Source of the DNA: Bemisia tabaci
Lineage: Eukaryota > Arthropoda > Insecta > Hemiptera > Aleyrodidae
DNA: 64,000 nucleotides
Direction: 5' to 3'
Assembly (NCBI RefSeq): GCF_918797505.1
Contig: NC_092797.1
Span: 992,001 to 1,056,000 of the forward strand
In this document: in pieces, positions 57,501 through 64,000 of the stretch
Numbering within the stretch: position 1 is the first letter of the stretch
Layout: the number at the start of each line of letters is the position of its first letter
Translations under genes and position numbers: made by a program
The notes under the pieces: model-generated
Seen by the model: only the letters and a program-made list of their open reading frames with translations
Database searches by the model: none
What the model was told of the DNA's origin: nothing

Positions 57501-60500
57501 GTTATTTTGTTTTTGTAAGGTATGTTTTTTTCTCCTTTTAAAAATTATCTCGAATCCTCTTATTTGATTTCAGGTTTTAAAAGTGGCCATTTTAGCAGAA
57601 AAGTACGCCTCCGACTACACTTGGTATGTTGACGTTATTTTGAATCTCATAAGAATAGCTGGTGACTATGTGTCCGAGGAAGTTTGGTACAGAGTTATTC
57701 AAATAGTAATCAATAGAGATGATGTCCAAGGTTATGCAGCTAAAACAGTTTTTGAGGTAAGCTCCTGTTTGAAGTTCTATTCAAAAATCAACACTCAGTT
57801 CAAAGTGAATATTCAAGTTAATCCAGTTCAATCCGAGACCTTTCCGGTTTTCAAAACTTTAAGAAGCACAAGGTACATTCTACTACAGGTATGGACAAAT
57901 GGAATTTTAGAAAGTCGTCTAAACGCGTAGATTTGACAGCGTCCAATGGTACAACTGCGACGCCACATTGAAAACTTGTCTACTTTCTGTTCTGAGAGTG
58001 GGTCTCATCAGTTTCGTGTTCTTAGATAAGTTTTTCGTTTTCTTGAGTTTTATCAATTTTTTAAATTCATCTGATAGCTTATTGAAGCTACCAGATCTAC
58101 CAGAACCTCATTTTGAACTGCGCGGCAAAGACAGTACGACTAGCAACGTCACTCGATGGCCCATATTCTCAGCACCGCCACTTCGGCACCCCGCCTGTCC
58201 AAACCTGTAGTAGAGTGTACCTTGTAAGAAGCACCTCTTATGCAGTATTTTTGAGGGAAATGAATGTATTTTGGAGAAATGAAGCAAATGGCTTGGAAAC
58301 TGTGCGACTAAAATTATGCTATTTAACATTTTAAATACAAGTTACACTCTTGTCTCAGGGGACAATTAATTTGCTGATTCAAAATGCTCTTTTCCCTTTT
58401 GGCATCATATTTAGTCCTTTTTAGGATAGAATTTGCATGCTTTATTTTTAGATTCTGACGAGAATGTACATCTACTCCTCACATTTGTTTGGCGTATCAA
58501 GGGTGTAGGAACTTCCCAACCATGCGATCATGATTATGTGCCTGCTTGCAAGGAAAAATGGGAAGACCAACTTGCAACAGCGTTTAAATCGTTTTGTTCC
58601 TGGCAAATTGCAGTGAAAGTTGTGTGGTTTCTGTATCATTGGGGTGACATTTGCTTGATTTTCGCAAAATGTATGATTTTTGGCAATTTGTGAATGAAGG
58701 ACAAAAAAGAAGGTCAAACCTTGGACAAATTTGGCAGAAAAGGCATTTTTAAAATGTGAAGGCCTTTGAGCAGCCATCATCTTGAGACTCTCTTTAAGGT
58801 ATTGCTTTTGTTTCCAATTTGTTCATTCGTTTTTGTCTTATCTCAGGCTTTACAAGCGCCAGCCTGTCATGAAAACATGGTGAAAGTTGGTGGTTACATT
58901 TTAGGAGAATTTGGCAATTTAATCGCTGGTGATCAAAGATCAGCACCATCAGTACAATTCCAGCTGCTACATTCCAAAGTAAGTTGTCCATTTTTTCATC
59001 AATTGTTGTGAGAAACATAATGAATGTTTCCTCATCAAAATTTCATGTACAACACATGAAGTGTGTTAAGAAAGCAGGAAATAAACTTGTAGACCAGGGT
59101 TAGTGTTTCAAAGTTTACTTTAAAATCAGATAATTCAAATTTCTGGCCCAAAAAATACACCAAAATTAATGTAGGGCAAATCTGATGGAAATCTGTGTAA
59201 CTGTATGTGAGGAACTTGAAGGAAAAGGCGTCTGAGTGTAGTTTTTTTTAAAAAAAAAAGATTTAATAAAGCGTTGTTATGCATAATTTTTTATCTTGTC
59301 TAGTGGTTCAGTGAGGCCCCTGCCTGCTGATGATTAAAATTAATAGATCCAGGAAAAATGGAGCAATTCTATTGGTTAAAACGGGTGGCTGTTTAACACT
59401 AGGAGGAAGCGGATGGAGTAACTACTGCACTGTGGGTCTCTTGTGGGCTCCAGATAATTAGTCTATCACCTAGCTCCTTTGTCCATAGCAACCACCTGCT
59501 TCCATCAATAGCTTCGCTACTTTTTCTCTTCGTCTTCTCTGACTATCGCTTTGTTTATCAATTTCAATAATCAGTCCTCTGGGGAATGAAGAAAAGGTTA
59601 GTCATTTTCAAACAAAGTGAGATATTAATGATTTTGAAAAAAAAAAAAAATTAGTTTGTTAAAAGCATGCGTGAAAATATCCTCAAGAACTCAATTTTTC
59701 ACCTTGGAGCCTGAGTCAAAAATGTTTATGTAACGCAAGACTCGGTGTAATTTTTAAACGTCAAGCTAGCAAAAGTTTAAATAAAAGTAAAGTCAAAATT
59801 TCAAGTTTTCTGGAAAGCACAAAAATCTCACTTACCTCATTTATGCACCGGAGCTTCTCCAGTTGGGCTGCATTTCGCAAATAGGAACTCAAATTCTAGC
59901 CCATATTGGAAATAGCATTTATGCCAAAAGTTACCCATACAGGTAGTTACTTTTACGGATGAGCCTGAAATTGTAGTTTCTAATTGCAAAATGTAGTTCA
60001 GTTGGACTACATTTTGCAATTCAAAACTACGATTTCAGGCTCAGTTTAGAATTAACGTATGTACCATTAGTTTCCCTATGTACGTAAGTGTTTTTACGGA
60101 TGAGCCAGAAATTATAGTTCCTAATTGCAAAATGTAGTTCAATTGCAACTACCCTATATCATGCGCTTGTGTAATGTCACCGCTTTATTTAAGATTACTT
60201 TAATGTCTCTTCTTGCAGTATCATCTTTGCTCGCCAATGACTCGGGCTCTCTTGTTATCGACGTATGTAAAATTTGTGAATCTTTTCCCGGAGGTAAAAT
60301 CAACCGTACAAGATGTTTTCAGACAACACAGTAATTTAAGATCTGCAGATGCTGAGCTCCAACAAAGAGCCTCCGAATATCTACAACTCTCAATCCTTGT
60401 CTCGACAGATGTCTTGGTACGCCAATCTCTTCATTAACTGCTTAGTTACATACATACATAATGCCGCTTTCACAGCGCAGCCTTGCGCTCTGCGACACCC

Positions 60501-63500
60501 AATCGCCGTTGCCCCCTATCCTCCCAGAGATCATCTCTTTTCTTCCTTAGTGATCTTTTAAATTAAAATCTAATGAAGCAGTTTAGGTGATCAGTTTTCC
60601 TAAATTCCTACAAGGTGCAAAAACAAGCGATTCACCAAAATTAGATGTTTATCATTTTAAGTTTAGTGCGTGTGAAATGAAAATGATGGATGAAACACTT
60701 TAAACTTAGCAGCTCAAGTGTCGTGAATATTTGATAGAAGATCAGACTACCTTTAGCAAAGGAGTGACAAATCACGTTGACTTGGGCAAGATAACTCCAT
60801 TTCTGAAAGAGCTTTCAAAAATTATCGGTCAGTTCTACAATCGTTTGCTTTATGAATAATGTCAAGAAAATAATGTCCTTTTTAATTAGGTGGAACCCCA
60901 TTTGTTTATCAGTTTATTATCTTGCATCGTCTGCTTTGATGAACATTCTTAATATGACTTCCCCCATATTTTCATTCACTACTATCTTACACAGAGTGAT
61001 CAATAAGTCCTGTATCACCACTATCACCAGCACTAGGCATCACCCGCATAAATTTTGAAAAAGTTCAGCTAAAAACTCAACATTTTGTGAGTGCTTTTAT
61101 GTCAAAGAAAACGATTTTTGGGACCCCCAAAATTTTAATGGGATCTCCCTGAAAGGGTGCAAGAACCTTAAGAGTTATTAGAGTGGCACGGGACTTTGGG
61201 ATCACCCTGTATTAGTAAGTTTCGTATGAACTAGTCAGTCAAACTCATTAATAATGCGGTCATTATTTTTCAAGTTATCATCATAGTTTTACTTTTTCTT
61301 TGTTTGAAATAATAGGCAACAGTATTGGAGGAAATGCCATCTTTCCCTGAGAGGGAGTCCTCTATTTTAGCTGTTCTTAAGAAGAAGAAACCCGGTCGCA
61401 TTCCAGAAAACGAAATACGTGAGCGAAAGAGTCCTGCTCCTCCTAGCTCTTATCACCAAAATAGTCATGCAACAGCACATGTAAGTATCGCTTCAATTTT
61501 TAGAGCTTTTTATCATGTTTGCACATCAAAGTATAGTTAAAAATTGGCTCCTGTGAAAACTGCTATTGTCCTTCTTTTTTAAAGAAGACAATTTTGAGAA
61601 AATTGCAAAAAACTGTCAAAAACTTTTCAATCGCTGACTGAAACAGGATCTATAAGCTAACCTCTGAACCATGTGAATCCAAGTCTTCAAGTTACCAAGA
61701 GTTTTAAAAACCGAAAATCTCAAAAGATGAAAATATTTTACTCTAGTAACTAGTTTTCGCATTAGCCAACTTGTTCATTCTCCATTTTTTTTTTTAATTC
61801 AGTTTGATGTATAGTTTTGAATTGAACAGCTGACAATCGTCTCTCAAATTCTTCATCTCTTCAGCAGGGTTGTTATTTTTTCTTTTTTGATCAGAAATCT
61901 ATAGAGCATGTTATAACAAAGGAAAAGAAGGAATATGTAAAAAGTGAAATTAAGAGTGGAGGTATTTTGCAAGAGGAAGAGGGAATGGGAGTGCAATCCT
62001 TGGCCCCTCCAGGTTTTTTTTCTCCCCCTCTCATTGGCCAGTCTTTTGTGTAATATGTAAACTTACAACTTTACTTGTTTTGTTAGTTACCTAATTTGAA
62101 CCAAGTGTAACCAAAACGCACTAAGTCGCATTTTGGAAAAAAATAAGTTGATGGTAGTTTTGATTTCAACTATTTGGAAATTTTCTCCTCCAACAAACTC
62201 AAAGTTGAAAAAAAATATTTTAAGGGTGAAAATAGTCGTTAAAAGGACTACATGCAAAACGGGCCATTTGAGGCTCAGGGAGGATACCTTTGAGACTTGC
62301 CCTATTCATTCACCTAACAAAGCCCCATCTTTCCTCAAAGTTTCAAGCCCCCCAAAAATTTTGGGGAGACGCGGTGGGGGGTCAAAGTTAAAAACCGGCA
62401 AAATTTTCGCGAATTTATTACTCGAAAACCAAGAAGTTTTGGAAAACGCTGTTTAAACGAGCGTATTCAGCGTGACGAGAGCTTTCAGAAAATGTATAAC
62501 ATCATAGGGTTTTGTCAACTTCAGCTCGAGTTATCGCCTCCGAAGCGCCGGAACACTCAAAAAAGACCCCTTATTTTTTCACGTTTGGGCCGATTTAAAA
62601 AAAGCAATTTTTTTATTTTGATGAAAAACTGAAATGTTGTTCCTGACTCTGTGTAGCCCCTCTAGCTCTTTACCGCATGCTGGGGAAATGTTTTGGTCGC
62701 GAGTTATAAGAGCGGAAAGGAGCGAAGGTCGGGAAAATCGGCTATTTTAAACTGCGCGCGCGGCGTTGATCGGAGGGAAAACGTCCCCTCCCATTCAGGT
62801 CGGCGAATCACACTCCTCTGCCGACCTCGCATTGTTGCCACATGTCTCTTGATCCGTCGCCGCGCGCAGTTTAAAATAGCCGATTTTTCCGACATTCGCT
62901 CCTTTCCGCTCTTATAACTCGCGACCAAAACATTTCCCCAGCATGCGGTAAAGAGCTAGAGGGGCTACACAGAGTCAGGAACAACATATCAGTTTTTCAT
63001 CAAGATAAAAAAATGGCTTTTTTTTAAATCGGCCCAAACGTGAAAAAATAAGGGGTCTTTTTTGAGTGTTCCGGCGCTTCGGAGGCGATAACTCGAGCTG
63101 AAGTTGACAAAACCCTATGTTGTTATACATTTTCTGAAAGCTCTCGTCACGCTGAATACGCTCGTTTAAACCGCGTTTTCCAAAACTTCTTGGTTTTCGA
63201 GTAATAAATTCGCGAAAATTTTGCCGGTTTTTAACTTTGACCCCCCACCGCGTCTCCCCAAAATTTTTGGGGGGCTTGAAACTTTGAGGAAAGATGGGGC
63301 TTTGTTAGGTGAATGAAAAGGGCAAGTCTCAAAGGTATCCTCCCCGAGCCCCAAATGGCCCGTTTTGCACGTAGTCCTTTATTCCTAACATTTAGTTTTA
63401 CTGATGGAAAAAAATTTCAAACCTCTTTTCCAGTTCAGACTTGATGTGACTTGGTGCATTTATGCTTAACTTTGTCTCTTTTATTATTTTTATATTTCTA

Positions 63501-63786
63501 TTGAATTAAAATCACGGAAATCACATGTGCGCCAATATAGTAAACCATTTTATTCCTCATATTATTACTATTATATATCTGCAATACCTTTCTCTTTTCG
63601 TGCGACTTATTTCTACTTTGGTCCTACTCTTGGATTTCAGGTAAATGATAATAAAAATAGTTCCGCAGACCTACTAGGATTGTCTACTCCTCCTGCGAGT
63701 AATACTGGTGTGTTAGTTGACGTTTTAGGGGACTTGTACAATTCAACACCAGCACCTGCTGCTCAGACAACTTATAATCCCAAAAA
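48505..63786 (+). CDS. AP-2alpha: AP-2 complex subunit alpha (alpha-adaptin), 14 exons, 3' partial
   Basis: Large subunit of the AP-2 heterotetramer, which links PtdIns(4,5)P2-rich plasma membrane and cargo to clathrin during endocytosis. Fourteen exons with GT-AG borders join in one frame: 48505-48568, 48896-49107, 49780-49868, 50783-50887, 51078-51309, 52082-52190, 53153-53303, 53995-54163, 54683-54820, 57574-57756, 58847-58978, 60219-60416, 61316-61480, 63641-63786. They give 697 codons plus 2 nt. The N-terminus [20 protein letters not shown], the basic KKKY cluster (54-57) that binds phosphoinositide in the mammalian protein, Arg20 (equivalent to the dileucine-cargo-contacting Arg21) and motifs such as [62 protein letters not shown] and [16 protein letters not shown] identify it beyond doubt. 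Exons 1-13 cover the helical-solenoid trunk; exons 13-14 begin the hinge (KKKKPGR, DLLGL). The ear domain lies beyond the window. The gene symbol is the insect name. Confidence 0.97.
48896..49107 (+). CDS. AP-2alpha: AP-2 alpha exon 2 (residues 22-92)
   Basis: Acceptor TTTACAG, donor ATT|GTAAGT. It encodes [20 protein letters not shown], the KKKY lipid-binding cluster and [12 protein letters not shown], all near-invariant in animal alpha-adaptins. Confidence 0.95.
49780..49868 (+). CDS. AP-2alpha: AP-2 alpha exon 3 (residues 93-122)
   Basis: Acceptor TTTTTTCAG, donor AAG|GTATGT. It encodes [10 protein letters not shown] and [15 protein letters not shown] of the trunk solenoid. Confidence 0.95.
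50783..50887 (+). CDS. AP-2alpha: AP-2 alpha exon 4 (residues 122-157)
   Basis: Acceptor GCTGTTTTAG, donor CGG|GTAAGC. It encodes [17 protein letters not shown] and [14 protein letters not shown]. Confidence 0.95.
51078..51309 (+). CDS. AP-2alpha: AP-2 alpha exon 5 (residues 157-234)
   Basis: Acceptor TTTCTAG, donor AGG|GTATTT (a weaker donor). It encodes [37 protein letters not shown] and [10 protein letters not shown]. Confidence 0.95.
52082..52190 (+). CDS. AP-2alpha: AP-2 alpha exon 6 (residues 235-271)
   Basis: Acceptor TTGTTTCAG, donor CGG|GTGAGT. It encodes [20 protein letters not shown]. Open frame beyond the donor into the intron is not conserved sequence. Confidence 0.95.
52530..53100. 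repeat. Repeat fragments in AP-2 alpha intron 6
   Basis: About 52620-52880 (TAGTAGAATATTCTGTG; AAAAATAAAATCGGAGCGGA) matches diverged copies at 3420-3610 and 5620-5780. About 52998-53100 is a right half of the 48169-48313 MITE family (CAGCCAGAAATTATAGG, AATTGCGAAATGTAGTCC). Confidence 0.5.
53153..53303 (+). CDS. AP-2alpha: AP-2 alpha exon 7 (residues 271-321)
   Basis: Acceptor TAATTGCAG, donor CAG|GTAAAT. It encodes [20 protein letters not shown] and [20 protein letters not shown]. Confidence 0.95.
53995..54163 (+). CDS. AP-2alpha: AP-2 alpha exon 8 (residues 321-377)
   Basis: Acceptor CATTCACAG, donor AAG|GTATTT. It encodes [20 protein letters not shown] and [13 protein letters not shown]. 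Confidence 0.95.
54683..54820 (+). CDS. AP-2alpha: AP-2 alpha exon 9 (residues 378-423)
   Basis: Acceptor CAATTTCAG, donor ATG|GTGAGT. It encodes [20 protein letters not shown] and [15 protein letters not shown]. The following intron is 2.75 kb and carries several transposable elements. Confidence 0.95.
55085..55779. mobile_element. hAT-like element in AP-2 alpha intron 9, exact TSD ATTTTTGA
   Basis: It starts TAGGGATCCGCGAAGC and ends GCTTTGCGGACCCCTA. ATTTTTGA flanks both ends exactly (55077-55084 and 55780-55787). Both termini are crowded with GCGAAGC/GCTTCGC motifs, giving extensive subterminal repeats that could be transposase-binding sites. It is 695 bp and non-coding. Confidence 0.85.
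56455..56690. mobile_element. GATAGACAAAGCGATAGAC MITE in intron 9
   Basis: The left arm ATTGATAAACAGAACAAAAG and right arm TCTTCTTTGTCTATAAGTTT belong to the family at 12010-12263, with CTAACTAATGGCAACCAAC in the middle as in that copy. Confidence 0.6.
57032..57280. mobile_element. CTGCCGTGCTAAGGAA MITE, copy 4, in intron 9
   Basis: It starts CTGCCGTGCTAAGGAAAACC and ends GGTTTTCCTTAGCATGGCTG, colinear with 14217-14469. It lies about 300 bp upstream of exon 10. Confidence 0.7.
57574..57756 (+). CDS. AP-2alpha: AP-2 alpha exon 10 (residues 424-484)
   Basis: Acceptor GATTTCAG, donor GAG|GTAAGC. It encodes [40 protein letters not shown] and [13 protein letters not shown]. Confidence 0.95.
58847..58978 (+). 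CDS. AP-2alpha: AP-2 alpha exon 11 (residues 485-528)
   Basis: Acceptor TTATCTCAG, donor AAA|GTAAGT. It encodes [20 protein letters not shown] and [10 protein letters not shown]. Confidence 0.95.
59331..59573. mobile_element. GATAGACAAAGCGATAGAC MITE in intron 11
   Basis: The right arm CTATCGCTTTGTTTATCAAT and the central TTTGTCCATAGCAACCACC match the family; the left arm is more diverged. Confidence 0.55.
59861..60144. mobile_element. Two tandem foldback MITEs (48169 family) in intron 11
   Basis: Copies at 59861-60004 and 60000-60144 are joined through a shared AGTT(G)/CAGTT end. Each has the GGACTACATTTTGCAATTC arm and its inverse. The second ends only 75 bp before exon 12, so it comes close to the branch-point region of that intron. 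Confidence 0.7.
60219..60416 (+). CDS. AP-2alpha: AP-2 alpha exon 12 (residues 529-594)
   Basis: Acceptor TCTTGCAG, donor TTG|GTACGC. It encodes [20 protein letters not shown] and [13 protein letters not shown], the end of the trunk. Confidence 0.95.
61316..61480 (+). CDS. AP-2alpha: AP-2 alpha exon 13 (residues 595-649)
   Basis: Acceptor AATAATAG (pyrimidine-poor close to the AG), donor CAT|GTAAGT. It encodes [18 protein letters not shown], then the basic KKKKPGR and the start of the flexible hinge. Confidence 0.93.
61895..61936 (+). other. Possible 42-nt cassette exon in AP-2 alpha intron 13
   Basis: A strong acceptor (TTTTTTCTTTTTTGATCAG) is followed by an open frame in the phase shared by exons 13 and 14. 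A donor-like TAT|GTAAAA 42 nt later would add 14 charged residues ([14 protein letters not shown]) to the hinge without a frameshift. Without that donor the frame runs to a stop at about 62050. Mammalian AP2A1 is known to have an alternatively spliced hinge insert, so an insert here is plausible but not shown. Confidence 0.3.
62242..63380. mobile_element. 1.14-kb palindrome with about 520-bp arms in AP-2 alpha intron 13
   Basis: The left arm (62242-about 62765) begins AAAGGACTACATGCAAAACG. The right arm (about 62866-63380) is its near-perfect inverse, ending CACGTAGTCCTTT. About 100 bp form the loop. The arms produce mirrored open frames on the two strands, which are not genes. It is probably a foldback or MULE-like non-autonomous element; no target duplication was found. 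It ends 260 bp before exon 14. Confidence 0.8.
63641..63786 (+). CDS. AP-2alpha: AP-2 alpha exon 14 (residues 650-698, hinge)
   Basis: Acceptor TGGATTTCAG, donor AAAAA|GTAAGT. It encodes [12 protein letters not shown] and [11 protein letters not shown], low-complexity hinge sequence with conserved DLLGL and LVDVLGD blocks. Later exons (rest of hinge and ear) are outside the window. Confidence 0.93.
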
Positions 63787-64000
63787 GTAAGTTCAAAAAA
63801 ATTCTATCAACTAGGAAAATGATTTTTCAAAAACTTGCACTCAAAGTGAAGCTTCAATTTATCCATTGGTTGGAAGACTTTCACTTTTGTTAAATATGTT
63901 TCAAACGCGTAACATGAATCAGTCAGTAGTATGTAGAAACAGACCCGCATTGAGCTAACTTTGACATTTACCGGTAGAGGCATCCATTTTTAGTCCCTCT

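Noticed and set aside
61003..61215. Third CAGGGTGTCC-type element ending near 61210
   Set aside because: Only one diverged end (GGATCACCCTGTATTAG) is clear; the opposite end cannot be placed.
62693..62928. Similar peptides on opposite strands
   Set aside because: They result from the palindrome at 62242-63380, not from a gene.

Overview
This is eukaryotic, repeat-dense animal DNA. The only complete-looking gene structure has GT-AG introns and encodes the alpha subunit of the AP-2 clathrin adaptor in an arthropod-like version. The intergenic DNA is packed with small terminal-inverted-repeat elements, long homopolymer runs and one 500-N assembly gap. An insect with a large, transposon-rich genome fits best. 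A hemipteran such as a whitefly is my guess from the style of the repeats, and the window does not prove it. There are no operons, Shine-Dalgarno sites or other bacterial features.

Layout. Positions 1-22,200: almost entirely repeats. A Helitron-like 3' end (1-242) sits in a hAT-like MITE (243-856). A well-formed minus-strand exon (1077-1289) encodes a membrane segment and belongs to a gene that runs off the left edge. Many elements follow, several with exact 8-bp target duplications (8375-8776, 13424-14104, 14839-15874 with 14896-15618 nested inside it, 17758-18067). The N gap is 10705-11204.

Positions 22,240-27,427: a 5.2-kb DNA transposon with 299-bp inverted repeats that look identical and an exact 8-bp target duplication. 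Its four-exon transposase-like gene would be 745 codons but carries two in-frame TAG codons.

Positions 27,430-48,500: more mobile elements, including another Helitron-like end, a decayed LINE endonuclease fragment, a 1.3-kb element with internal GC-rich tandem repeats, a near-perfect 355-bp palindrome and three 8-bp-TSD elements. There is a weak candidate minus-strand 5' exon at 32521-32763 and a weak candidate 5' UTR exon of the AP-2 gene ending at 45963.

Positions 48,505-63,786: fourteen coding exons of AP-2 alpha (697 codons plus two bases) on the + strand, covering the whole trunk and the start of the hinge. The rest of the hinge and the ear domain lie beyond the window. Its introns hold several MITEs, a possible 42-nt cassette exon (61895-61936) and a 1.14-kb palindrome (62242-63380) that would fold into a long hairpin in the pre-mRNA.

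The main biological story is one conserved endocytosis gene in a landscape dominated by 8-bp-TSD (hAT-like) transposons and their small derivatives, often nested, with one recently inserted copy still carrying a nearly intact transposase.
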